A stretch of DNA of 64,000 nt, taken from contig NZ_JAUOZU010000001.1 of NCBI RefSeq assembly GCF_030551875.1, positions 1 to 64,000 on the forward strand. Reading direction: 5' to 3'. The stretch is from Fluviirhizobium alvei (GTDB lineage Bacteria > Pseudomonadota > Alphaproteobacteria > Rhizobiales > Rhizobiaceae). The translations under genes and the position numbers were made by a program. This document shows, piece after piece, positions 21,062 through 28,768 of this stretch; position 1 is the first letter of the stretch; each line of letters opens with the position of its first letter. The notes under the pieces were generated by a model. That model was not told the DNA's origin. It worked only from the letters and a program-made list of their open reading frames with translations, and did no database searches.

Positions 21062-22252
21062 ATGAGTTTTACGGAAACCACCCACACATCGTGGTTCACG
21101 CGCATGAAGAATGCGCTTTGGCAGGTCTTGATCGGTGTTGTTCTTCTGCTGGCGGCGCTCTACTTCCTTTTCACAAATGAAGGACGCGCCATCCAGACCT
21201 ATCGGTCGCTGGTGGAAGGTGCGGGCCTGGTCGTCTCTATCGATTCCGCGAAGATCGATCCGGCCAACGAGGGCAAGCTGGTCCACATCACCGGGCCGGT
21301 GAAGGCGCTTGGTACCGTGTCGGACAGCGACCTCGGCGTCGATGCAGAAGGTGCCCTTGCCATCACGCGCGACGTGGAAATGTATCAGTGGGTCGAGAAA
21401 TCCGAGAGCAAGACCGAGAAGAATGTCGGCGGCAGCGAGGAAACCACCACGGTCTATAGTTATGCCAAGGAATGGCGCACGACGCCGGTCGATTCGTCGG
21501 ATTTCAAGGTGCCGACAGGCCATCAGAACCCGCCCTTCGCCATCGAAGACAATGAGACGGTTGTCGATGCCGCAAGCGTCGGCGCCTTCACGATCGATGG
21601 CAAGCGGGTTGCCGCTCTCGCCAACGAGCAGCGGATCGCCATGACCGAGGGCGATGCGATCCGCATCGCGGAAGTCATTGCCACCACCAAGCCGGTGAAG
21701 ATCAACCAGGGGGATCTCTATATCGGCATCTCCTCGACGTCGCCGCAGATCGGCGACATGCGCGTACGTTTCGAACGGTCCGACCTTTCCGAAGCCAGCT
21801 TTGTCGGTGCGCAAAAGGGCGATACGATCGAAAACTTCAAATCCTCCAATGGACGCGGCATTCTTCTGAGCGCGCCCGGCGCCAAGGATGCGGCTGCCAT
21901 GTTCGAACAGGCTCAGGCCGAAAATACCATGATCACCTGGCTGATCCGTGCCGGTGGTCTTCTGGCTCTGTTCATCGGCTTCAAGATGCTGTTCGGCTTC
22001 CTGGGCGTGATCGGCGATATCATCCCCTTTGTCGGCTCGATCGTGCGCGGCGGAACGACCTTGATTGCTCTGGTCCTGACCTTGATCATCGGGCCGGTGG
22101 TCATTGCGGTCGGCTGGTTTGCCTATAGGCCGCTGCTGGCCATCGGCATCATCGCTGGCGGCCTTGTTCTTGCTGTCCTGTTCGCCTGGATGCGGCGCAG
22201 CAAGGCTGCTGCCGAGCCAGCGGCAACCAACCCGACCTTCGGTCGCGGCTGA
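21062..22252 (+). CDS. TMEM43 family membrane protein
   Basis: 396 residues. One N-terminal helix (about 18-38) is followed by a large non-cytoplasmic region of about 250 residues, with SVGAFTIDGKRV and GDLYIG segments typical of the TMEM43 (LUMA) family. Three or four C-terminal helices (about 290-380, ITWLIRAGGLLALFIGFKMLF) close the protein. Bacterial members have no known activity. The gene is 15 bases upstream of a DUF218 gene, so both probably belong to one envelope-related operon. Confidence 0.85.
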   Translation: MSFTETTHTSWFTRMKNALWQVLIGVVLLLAALYFLFTNEGRAIQTYRSLVEGAGLVVSIDSAKIDPANEGKLVHITGPVKALGTVSDSDLGVDAEGALAITRDVEMYQWVEKSESKTEKNVGGSEETTTVYSYAKEWRTTPVDSSDFKVPTGHQNPPFAIEDNETVVDAASVGAFTIDGKRVAALANEQRIAMTEGDAIRIAEVIATTKPVKINQGDLYIGISSTSPQIGDMRVRFERSDLSEASFVGAQKGDTIENFKSSNGRGILLSAPGAKDAAAMFEQAQAENTMITWLIRAGGLLALFIGFKMLFGFLGVIGDIIPFVGSIVRGGTTLIALVLTLIIGPVVIAVGWFAYRPLLAIGIIAGGLVLAVLFAWMRRSKAAAEPAATNPTFGRG

Positions 22253-22267
22253 TCGGGCTAGTAACGG

Positions 22268-23050
22268 ATGTTCGTGATCGGGAAAATCGGATGGCTGCTG
22301 GTCCAGCCGCTATCCCTCACGTTCCTGATGATTCTGGCCGCGCTGCTGCTCGTTATGCTGCGGCGCGTCCGACTGGCGGGCGCCATTCTTTCGTTGGCCG
22401 TGCTTCTCCTGTTCGGCACGCTCTTTACCTCAGTCGGAGCCTGGGGCCTTCAGGTCCTCGAAGCACGTTACAAGCGCCCTGAATTGCCCGCCAATGTTCA
22501 GTGCATGGTCGTGCTTGGCGGCGCCTTCGATCTCGAGGTGACGGCGGGGCGCGGCGGCTTTGAGGTCAACCAGTCGGCCGATCGCTTCATCGAGACGGCA
22601 AGGTTGGCGCGACTTTTTCCAGGAGCACGCATTCTGGTTTCCGGCGGCGACGGATCTTTCTCGGGCACCTATCGCGGCGATGCCGAACTGGCTGGCGATT
22701 TCTTGAGCGCTATGGGCATCGATCCGGCTCGCCTCCTAGTCGAAACCCGCTCGCGCAATACGGCTGAAAACGCTACCGAAACCGCTGCCATCCTCAAACG
22801 CGAGCAGCTCGCGGATTGCCTGCTCATCACCTCCGCCTACCATATGCCGCGCGCCATGGCGCTATTCCGGACCGAAAGACTGTCGTTGACGCCCTGGCCG
22901 ACGGATTATCGCGCGAGCGGTCATGTCGAACTCGGGATTGATTTCACGCAGCCGACCCTCAACAGCCAGTTGACGTCCACGGCGGCACGGGAATGGCTGG
23001 CGCTCCTCGTCGCCTATTTTTCGGGACGCAACAGCGAACTGGTTCCCTGA
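22268..23050 (+). CDS. YdcF/ElyC-type DUF218 membrane protein
   Basis: 260 residues with two N-terminal membrane helices (about 8-28 and 36-58) followed by a DUF218 domain: MVVLGGAFD, GARILVSGGDGS, VETRSRNTAENATETA, LLITSAYHMPRAMALF. ElyC, SanA and YdcF belong here; ElyC affects peptidoglycan and envelope homeostasis in E. coli. The catalytic role is not established. Its context after the TMEM43-like gene fits an envelope function. Confidence 0.88.
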   Translation: MFVIGKIGWLLVQPLSLTFLMILAALLLVMLRRVRLAGAILSLAVLLLFGTLFTSVGAWGLQVLEARYKRPELPANVQCMVVLGGAFDLEVTAGRGGFEVNQSADRFIETARLARLFPGARILVSGGDGSFSGTYRGDAELAGDFLSAMGIDPARLLVETRSRNTAENATETAAILKREQLADCLLITSAYHMPRAMALFRTERLSLTPWPTDYRASGHVELGIDFTQPTLNSQLTSTAAREWLALLVAYFSGRNSELVP

Positions 23051-23067
23051 TCGGGGAAGGGTCGGGA

Positions 23068-23523
23068 TCACTCCTTGGAGATGATCTCGAGCCGGTTGCC
23101 ATGCAGCCGGGTGGTGAGCGTGCAGGGCGACAGGCTGGTCTTGCCGCAATGCATCGCGGCGAGCTGGAACTGGATGACCTTGACGCCATAGCGATAGCCG
23201 GCGTGGTAGGAAAAGGCGGTTATTTCAGCAGCCAGACGAAAGCCGCCATTGTCCTGTCCCGCATAGACGCGGAACGGGCAGCCCAGCATGGTGCATTCGG
23301 GACCCTTCTTGCCGTTGCAGATAACGCCGCCACCATGGGTCACCGCGTCATCGACCTGATCGAAGTTTAGATCGTCGAGGGTGACGAAATCCTCGGAAAA
23401 GGACAATGTCTCGCAGCGGGCGGCGAGCTTGAGCTTTTCCTGGTCGATGACGGCGACCGCGTCGCCGGCCCAACCGAATGCGGGAAAAAGAAGCAGCGAT
23501 GCGAAGATCAGAGTTCTAAGCAA
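23068..23523 (-). CDS. Secreted Cys-rich protein, paralogue of its upstream neighbour
   Basis: 151 residues with a signal peptide (RTLIFASLLLFPAFGWA). It shares with the gene at 23533 the core GPECTMLGCPFRVYAGQDNG, flanking cysteines at similar spacing (ICNGKKGPEC; MHCGKTSLSPC), and the order of strands around FSYHAGYRYGVKVIQFQL. Translation probably starts at TTG (23523), since no ATG lies near the signal peptide; AGGG is eight bases upstream. Family unknown. It lies 9 bases after its paralogue, in one operon. Confidence 0.75.
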   Translation of the reverse strand: MLRTLIFASLLLFPAFGWAGDAVAVIDQEKLKLAARCETLSFSEDFVTLDDLNFDQVDDAVTHGGGVICNGKKGPECTMLGCPFRVYAGQDNGGFRLAAEITAFSYHAGYRYGVKVIQFQLAAMHCGKTSLSPCTLTTRLHGNRLEIISKE

Positions 23524-23532
23524 GTTGGCACC

Positions 23533-24006
23533 CTATTCCGTTGCGATCGTCACCAGTTCCCGGTTTTCGATGCGGGTGATGATGGTGCAGCTGGAGCGAC
23601 CGAGTTTCTGGCAATGTTTGCCCTTGATACGGAACTTCAGATTGCGGATGCCGTAAAGGTAGCCCTGTTTCATGTCGAACGCCCGCACCTGGGTGACATA
23701 GTTGAGTTTGCCATCGTCGGCCTGAACGTAAATGCGGAAGGGACAGCCGAAATCATTGCATTCCGAACCGATCGCGCCGCCGCAGGAAACGACAGCAGCA
23801 TTGACGATGACATCGTCGTTGCCATCCTTTGAGAAATCGCCGACGATGAAGGCCTCGGGAAGGAAAGACATCTCGCCGCAGGCCGGGCCGAAAGTCGCCC
23901 TTTCGCGTTCTGTTGCGCGCTGGATCAGGGCATCATCCGCCGCCTGAGCCGGGAAAGCGGCAAGCATGCCGGCAATCAGTGCCAAGCCCGTCAGAAAACG
24001 CTTCAT
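23533..24006 (-). CDS. Secreted Cys-rich protein with FG-GAP-like motif, paralogue
   Basis: 157 residues with a clear signal peptide (KRFLTGLALIAGMLAAFPAQA). The segment VGDFSKDGNDDVIVNA looks like the Asp-rich calcium loop of FG-GAP/VCBS repeats. The shared core GSECNDFGCPFRIYVQADDG and cysteine pairs (CHC-type KHCQKLGRSSC) define the same small family as the next gene. I know of no function; a periplasmic role stabilised by disulfides is likely. Confidence 0.75.
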   Translation of the reverse strand: MKRFLTGLALIAGMLAAFPAQAADDALIQRATERERATFGPACGEMSFLPEAFIVGDFSKDGNDDVIVNAAVVSCGGAIGSECNDFGCPFRIYVQADDGKLNYVTQVRAFDMKQGYLYGIRNLKFRIKGKHCQKLGRSSCTIITRIENRELVTIATE

Positions 24007-24119
24007 GATCTTGCCTCAAGTGCTACGCGAATCGTGATTTTCAACAGATAACATGGCAAGGTTGCGCGGCAATTGACATTTCGCAGTCGGCCTGAGCAGA
24101 TCCGGGGAGGGAGAAGCGC

Positions 24120-24758
24120 ATGACGATTCTGGAATTTCTTGATTATCTGGCCATCGCCGTCTTCGCGGCAACCGGTGCTCTGTCTGCGAGCCGCAAGCAG
24201 CTCGATATGGTCGGCTTCGTCTTTCTGGCGGCCATTACCGGCATCGGCGGCGGCACCTTCCGCGATGTCATCCTCGGCCAGTTGCCGGTCTTCTGGGTCA
24301 AGAACCCGAACTACCTTCTCGTCTGCCTCGGTTCCGGCATTCTCGTCTATTTCACCGCCCATCTGTTTGAATCGCGCTACCGGCTGCTGCTCTGGCTCGA
24401 TGCGGTCGGTCTTGCAGCCTATGCGGCGCTCGGCGCCGCCAAGGGGCTCGCGGTGACCGGATCGCCGGTCGTCGCCATTGTCACCGGCATGCTGACATCG
24501 GCCTTTGGCGGCATTCTGCGCGATATCGTCGCCGGCGAACCCTCCGTGCTGTTGAGGCCGGAAATCTACGTTTCGGCGGCGCTTGCAGGCGCTGGCGTAT
24601 ACACGCTCGCCTCTTCGTTCGGTCTGGGGCAGGGGGCCTGTTTTGCGCTGGCCATGGCCACGGCTCTCGTCATTCGTGGCGGAGCGCTGCTGTTTGGCTG
24701 GACTTTCCCGGTTTACAAGAGAAGACCAGGCCGCAATCCCGATGATCTGATGGGGTGA
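24120..24758 (+). CDS. Trimeric intracellular cation (TRIC) channel family protein
   Basis: 212 residues, about seven membrane helices, arranged as two repeats of three. Each repeat carries the family motif of a glycine-rich kink and Arg-Asp: GIGGGTFRDVILGQLP and TSAFGGILRDIVAGEPS. Bacterial homologues (formerly UPF0126/YicG) form trimeric potassium-permeable channels. GGGAGGGAGAAGCGC precedes the ATG. It is convergent with irr. Confidence 0.93.
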   Translation: MTILEFLDYLAIAVFAATGALSASRKQLDMVGFVFLAAITGIGGGTFRDVILGQLPVFWVKNPNYLLVCLGSGILVYFTAHLFESRYRLLLWLDAVGLAAYAALGAAKGLAVTGSPVVAIVTGMLTSAFGGILRDIVAGEPSVLLRPEIYVSAALAGAGVYTLASSFGLGQGACFALAMATALVIRGGALLFGWTFPVYKRRPGRNPDDLMG

Positions 24759-24772
24759 CCAACGAGGGCACA

Positions 24773-24794
24773 AAGGCCGCCTTAAAGCGGCCTT
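24773..24794. terminator. Bidirectional terminator between the TRIC gene and irr
   Basis: aaggccgc (24773-24780) and gcggcctt (24787-24794) are perfect inverted repeats around cttaaa, placed between two convergent stop codons. T tracts on either side are short, so it may be weak. Confidence 0.6.
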
Positions 24795-24797
24795 GCC

Positions 24798-25217
24798 TCA
24801 CACCGTCTTTTCACGCAGCCGGATGACCACGTCGACATTGGCGATCTCCATGCCTTCCGGGGGCTCCGGCAGATTGGCGATTGCGATGTTCGACAACGGA
24901 ATGTCGAGCACTTCGTTGCGGCCTTCAATGAAGAAGTGGTGGTGATCCGACACATTGGTGTCGAAATAGGTGCGGCTGCCTTCGACTGCGAGCACCCGGA
25001 TCATCCGCGCTTCGGTAAACTGGTGCAGCGTGTTGTAAACGGTGGCGAGCGACACATCGATGCCGGCATCGGCCGCCTCGGCATGCAATTCTTCCACTGT
25101 CAGATGCCGGTCGCCCTTGGCAAACAGGAGCGATGCCAAGGCGAGGCGTTGCCGGGTGGGCCGCAACCCCACCTGCCGCAATCTCGCCTCTGTCTTGATC
25201 ATGTTGTCAGCGGTCAT
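24798..25217 (-). CDS. irr: Iron response regulator Irr (Fur family)
   Basis: 139 residues: winged helix-turn-helix (LRQVGLRPTRQRLALASLL, VSLATVYNTLHQF) and a dimer/haem-binding part with SDHHHFFIEG. The three-His stretch is the haem-linked site of rhizobial Irr. The N-terminal Cys-Pro haem regulatory motif of Bradyrhizobium Irr is absent, as in the Rhizobium/Agrobacterium form. It represses iron-using and haem genes when haem is scarce. It is divergent from fabA, the same neighbourhood as in other rhizobia. Confidence 0.95.
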   Translation of the reverse strand: MTADNMIKTEARLRQVGLRPTRQRLALASLLFAKGDRHLTVEELHAEAADAGIDVSLATVYNTLHQFTEARMIRVLAVEGSRTYFDTNVSDHHHFFIEGRNEVLDIPLSNIAIANLPEPPEGMEIANVDVVIRLREKTV

Positions 25218-25240
25218 AAACCTTCTGCCCTAGCTTCGCG

Positions 25241-25258
25241 AAAAATAAGAGTATTTTT
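25241..25258. promoter_or_regulatory. AT-rich perfect palindrome upstream of irr
   Basis: aaaaata (25241-25247) and tattttt (25252-25258) are exact inverted repeats around agag. It lies 24 bases before the irr ATG and just downstream of its candidate promoter, where a repressor would block transcription. It is a candidate site for an iron regulator (Irr itself, RirA or a Fur/Mur protein), though it does not clearly match a known box. Confidence 0.5.
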
Positions 25259-25264
25259 GTCAAC

Positions 25265-25293
25265 GATATACCGTCTCAGGTTCGGGCTTTCAA
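25265..25293 (-). promoter_or_regulatory. Putative irr promoter
   Basis: On the minus strand TTGAAA (25293-25288), then 17 bases, then TATATC (25270-25265). Both boxes are close to the sigma-70 consensus and the spacing is ideal, about 48 bp upstream of the irr ATG. Confidence 0.55.
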
Positions 25294-25344
25294 CAGGTTT
25301 TCGACATTTGCCGGCGGTCGGCCCCAGGAAAGCTGCTATTTGGG

Positions 25345-25372
25345 TTGGCTTTTTGCCTTGGCATCATATATT
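25345..25372 (+). promoter_or_regulatory. Putative fabA promoter
   Basis: TTGGCT (25345-25350), 16 bases, then TATATT (25367-25372), about 72 bp before the fabA start. It is the best sigma-70-like match in the fabA upstream region. Confidence 0.5.
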
Positions 25373-25444
25373 GGCGGCAACAACAAAGCATGCCCGCAAT
25401 GGGCCAAGGCGAGACGAACGGGAAACGACAGGGAGTATCCTCAG

Positions 25445-25960
25445 ATGAGCGAACGGAAATCCAGTTACAGCTATGAGGAAATTCTGTCCTGTGCCCATGG
25501 CGAACTGTTCGGGCCCGGCAATGCGCAATTGCCGCTTCCGCCGATGCTGATGGTTCACCGTATCACCGACATTTCCGAGACCGGCGGCGCTTTCGACAAG
25601 GGCTATATCCGCGCGGAATATGATGTGCGCCCGGATGACTGGTATTTCCCCTGCCATTTCGAAGGCAATCCCATCATGCCGGGATGCCTTGGCCTCGATG
25701 GCATGTGGCAGTTGACCGGCTTCTTCCTCGGCTGGCTCGGAGAAGAAGGTCGCGGCATGGCGCTCTCCACCGGAGAGGTCAAGTTCAAGGGGATGGTTCG
25801 TCCTCATACGAAGCTTCTGGAATTCGGCATCGATTTCAAGCGCGTCATGCGTGGCCGTCTGGTTCTCGGAACCGCAGACGGCTGGCTCAAGGCAGATGGC
25901 GAGCTGATTTACCAGGCGTCCGACCTGCGCGTCGGCCTGTCGAAGGACAAGGCGGCCTGA
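25445..25960 (+). CDS. fabA: 3-hydroxydecanoyl-ACP dehydratase/isomerase
   Basis: Introduces the double bond for unsaturated fatty acids by dehydrating 3-hydroxydecanoyl-ACP and isomerising the product. 171 residues with the hot-dog-fold active site: His71 in [12 protein letters not shown] and Asp85 in LGLDGMWQL. The ATG at 25445 follows AGGGAGTATCC; longer in-frame starts are not conserved. First gene of fabA-fabB-fabI. Confidence 0.97.
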   Translation: MSERKSSYSYEEILSCAHGELFGPGNAQLPLPPMLMVHRITDISETGGAFDKGYIRAEYDVRPDDWYFPCHFEGNPIMPGCLGLDGMWQLTGFFLGWLGEEGRGMALSTGEVKFKGMVRPHTKLLEFGIDFKRVMRGRLVLGTADGWLKADGELIYQASDLRVGLSKDKAA

Positions 25961-26008
25961 GCAGTTTCCGCTCTGCCGCATAACGTTAATCACTGAAGGT
26001 GAATTACC

Positions 26009-27229
26009 ATGAGACGTGTCGTTGTAACCGGATTGGGCATCGTGTCATCGATCGGCAACAATGCCGACGAAGTAACCGAATCCCTGCGTAGCGCGCGATC
26101 GGGCATCAGCCATTCGCCGGATTTCGCTGAACACGGTTTCAAGTGCCAGGTCTGGGGTCAGCCGAACCTCGACGTGACGGGCATGGTCGACCGCCGCGCG
26201 ACACGTTTCCTCTCGCAGGGTGGCCAATGGAACCATATCGCCATGCTTCAGGCGATCGCGGCCTCCGGTCTTGAGGAGAAGGATATCTCCAACGAGCGCA
26301 CCGGCATCATCATGGGCTCGGGTGGCCCGTCGACGCGCCAGATCGTCGAAGCGGCCGACATCACTCGCCAGAACAATTCGCCGAAGCGCATCGGACCGTT
26401 TGCGGTTCCAAAGGCCATGTCCTCGACCGCTTCGGCCACGCTCGCCACCTGGTTCAAGATCCACGGCGTCAACTACTCGATCTCGTCGGCCTGTTCGACG
26501 TCTGCGCATTGCATCGGCAATGCCGCCGAAATGATCCAGTGGGGCAAGCAGGACGTCATGTTCGCCGGTGGTCACGAAGATCTCGACTGGACCATGTCGA
26601 ACCTGTTCGACGCCATGGGTGCGATGTCCTCCAAATACAACGACACGCCGGCCAATGCCTCGCGTGCCTATGACGCCAACCGCGACGGTTTCGTCATTGC
26701 CGGCGGTGCGGGCGTCCTCATTCTGGAAGAGCTGGAACATGCCAAGGCGCGCGGCGCCAAGATCTATTGCGAACTGACCGGTTACGGCGCCACTTCGGAT
26801 GGATATGACATGGTGGCTCCGTCGGGTGAAGGCGCCATTCGCTGCATGCGCCAGGCTCTCTCCACGGTCAAGAACAAGGTCGATTACATCAATACGCACG
26901 GTACATCGACACCGGTGGGCGACAGCAAGGAAATCGGCGCCATCCGCGAAGTGTTCGGCAGCGAAATCCCGCATGTCCAGTCGACCAAGTCTTTGACCGG
27001 CCACTCGCTTGGCGCTGCTGGCGTGCAGGAAGCGATCTATTCGATCCTGATGATGCAGAACAGGTTCATCGGCGAAAGCGCTCATATCGAGACGCTTGAT
27101 CCGGAATTCGAAGGTGTTCCGATCGTTCGCAAGCGCATCGACGATGCCAAGATCGATACCGTTCTGTCGAACTCCTTCGGCTTCGGCGGTACCAACGCAA
27201 CCCTCGTTTTCGAACGTTTCAACGGGTGA
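26009..27229 (+). CDS. fabB: 3-oxoacyl-ACP synthase I
   Basis: Elongates the cis-3-decenoyl-ACP made by FabA. 406 residues of the thiolase fold with the Cys-His-His triad: Cys162 in SSACSTSAH, His in [11 protein letters not shown], and His in [23 protein letters not shown] precedes the ATG. It lies 48 bases after fabA and 4 before fabI, so fabA-fabB-fabI form one operon for unsaturated fatty acid synthesis. Confidence 0.97.
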   Translation: MRRVVVTGLGIVSSIGNNADEVTESLRSARSGISHSPDFAEHGFKCQVWGQPNLDVTGMVDRRATRFLSQGGQWNHIAMLQAIAASGLEEKDISNERTGIIMGSGGPSTRQIVEAADITRQNNSPKRIGPFAVPKAMSSTASATLATWFKIHGVNYSISSACSTSAHCIGNAAEMIQWGKQDVMFAGGHEDLDWTMSNLFDAMGAMSSKYNDTPANASRAYDANRDGFVIAGGAGVLILEELEHAKARGAKIYCELTGYGATSDGYDMVAPSGEGAIRCMRQALSTVKNKVDYINTHGTSTPVGDSKEIGAIREVFGSEIPHVQSTKSLTGHSLGAAGVQEAIYSILMMQNRFIGESAHIETLDPEFEGVPIVRKRIDDAKIDTVLSNSFGFGGTNATLVFERFNG

Positions 27230-27233
27230 TTTA

Positions 27234-28040
27234 ATGCACGGTCTCATGCAAGGAAAGCGCGGCCTGATCATGGGCGTCGCCAACAGCCATTCGATAGCCT
27301 GGGGCATTTCGAAGGCCTTGGCGGCACAGGGCGCGGAATTGGCCTTCACCTATCAGGGCGAGGCTCTCGAGCGACGGGTCCGTCCGCTTGCTGCGGAAGT
27401 CAATTCCGATTTCCTGCTCGAATGCGATGTCGAGAATATCGAATCCGTCGATCGGGTTTTCTCGTCCATTGAAGCGCGCTGGAGCGGACTGGATTTTGTG
27501 GTTCACGCCATTGGCTTCTCGGACAAGAACGAGCTCAAGGGCCTCTATGCCGATACGACGCGTGACAACTTCGTCCGCACCATGGTCATCTCCTGCTTCT
27601 CGTTTACCGAAGTCGCCAAACGGGCTGCCAATCTTATGGGCGAAGGCGGCAGCATGCTGACGCTGACCTATGGCGGCTCGATGCGCGTGATGCCGAACTA
27701 CAACGTGATGGGTGTTGCCAAGGCTGGCCTCGAGGCATCCGTCCGCTATCTTTCGTCGGACTTCGGCCCCCGTGGAATTCGGGTCAATGCGATCTCGGCC
27801 GGACCGATCCGCACGCTGGCCGGCGCCGGTATTTCCGATGCGCGCGCCATGCTCTCCTGGCAACAGAAGAATTCGCCGCTGCGCCGGACTGTAACTATCG
27901 AAGATGTCGGCAACTCGGCCCTCTATCTGTTGTCGGACATGTCCAAGGGCGTGACTGGCGAAATCCACTATGTGGATTCCGGCTACAACATCACCTCCAT
28001 GCCGACGCTCGAAGCGCTTGGGCGTGCCGATCAGGATTGA
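27234..28040 (+). CDS. fabI: Enoyl-ACP reductase (NADH)
   Basis: Reduces trans-2-enoyl-ACP, the last step of each elongation round. 268 residues, short-chain dehydrogenase-like, with the FabI nucleotide motif GVANSHSIAWGIS and active site Tyr156-x6-Lys163 (NYNVMGVAKAG). Gly93 to Phe95 in VHAIGFSD match the inhibitor-contacting loop of E. coli FabI. ATG at 27234, four bases after fabB. A terminator follows. Confidence 0.97.
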   Translation: MHGLMQGKRGLIMGVANSHSIAWGISKALAAQGAELAFTYQGEALERRVRPLAAEVNSDFLLECDVENIESVDRVFSSIEARWSGLDFVVHAIGFSDKNELKGLYADTTRDNFVRTMVISCFSFTEVAKRAANLMGEGGSMLTLTYGGSMRVMPNYNVMGVAKAGLEASVRYLSSDFGPRGIRVNAISAGPIRTLAGAGISDARAMLSWQQKNSPLRRTVTIEDVGNSALYLLSDMSKGVTGEIHYVDSGYNITSMPTLEALGRADQD

Positions 28041-28065
28041 TCGGAGAGGCGAGGACAAACAATAG

Positions 28066-28101
28066 AAAAGGGCGTCGCGCTTCATGCACGACGCCCTTTT
28101 T
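28066..28101. terminator. Terminator of the fab operon, usable in both directions
   Basis: A perfect 12-bp stem aaaagggcgtcg (28066-28077) with cgacgccctttt (28089-28100) has T residues at its 3' side and A residues at its 5' side, so it can end transcripts from fabI and also from the minus strand. Confidence 0.9.
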
Positions 28102-28104
28102 GTT

Positions 28105-28199
28105 GGTGCTGCAAGTGGTCCGCCGCCTTCGGACTTCTGAAACTAGAGAGCGCGGGAGGACGCGCTACTGGCAAAGTTCATAAAGGCACTTGCAGCACC
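28105..28199. repeat. 95-bp folded intergenic element (three-way junction), function unknown
   Basis: A 13-bp perfect outer stem (28105-28117 with 28187-28199; ggtgctgcaagtg/cacttgcagcacc) encloses two hairpins: gtccg/cggac (28118-28122 with 28130-28134), directly stacked on the outer stem, and agcgcg/cgcgct (28149-28154 with 28161-28166) with loop ggagga. It is either a structured RNA or a small palindromic intergenic repeat of the RIME type. On the minus strand it lies between the stop of the 28218 gene and the terminator at 28066, so it could be a 3'-end RNA. Confidence 0.55.
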
Positions 28200-28217
28200 C
28201 GACCGGAATCGACCCTG

Positions 28218-28574
28218 CTACAATTCAATTCCGATCAAGCCCTTGGCGACAGCGATACCAACCGCATGTAGCCGGTTTCTTGCATTCAGTTTTCGCTCGA
28301 CGCAGTAGAGCAGAATTTCGATCTCTCTCTCGCTGGCATTGAGCTGCTGGCTGATCTCCTGGGCCTTCACGCCATGTGCAGTAAGCCTCAGGCATTCGAG
28401 TTCCATATGCGTCAGGCCGTAATCAACATTCTCGACCTTGTACTGTCTTCCATTCAGAACCATCGTCATTCCGATACAATGTTTCCGTCGACTACTCCCA
28501 TTGCCGTTCGGTTTGGTGTCTACGTCTATTCGCGCCAAGAGCGAGATCAGAGGCTGGTTGCCGTGTGGCTTCAC
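28218..28574 (-). CDS. Small LuxR-type helix-turn-helix protein
   Basis: Up to 118 residues. The only domain is a LuxR/GerE-like DNA-binding region (LTHMELECLRLTAHGVKAQEISQQLNASEREIEILLYC, broken here by residue 52-90). No receiver or autoinducer domain is present. The first 35 residues from the GTG at 28574 are low in similarity to anything I know; a later ATG at 28469 would leave little more than the DNA-binding domain. No partner kinase is adjacent. It may compete at LuxR-type sites or be the remains of a longer regulator. Confidence 0.6.
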   Translation of the reverse strand: MKPHGNQPLISLLARIDVDTKPNGNGSSRRKHCIGMTMVLNGRQYKVENVDYGLTHMELECLRLTAHGVKAQEISQQLNASEREIEILLYCVERKLNARNRLHAVGIAVAKGLIGIEL

Positions 28575-28768
28575 ACCACCCGGTTACATTTTTATCCTCG
28601 CTCGGAGATTGGTGAGGCTTATGCCTCAAATTGGGTCATTTGGCATTCACATCGCGCGCCAAAAACATCAGCTGATGTTAAATTGCGTCACGCTGGCTTA
28701 GATGCGTCATCAAAATCGATTTAAAATATTTGCCTTATTGTCGACGCAATACGGGCCCGCAGGCCGTT

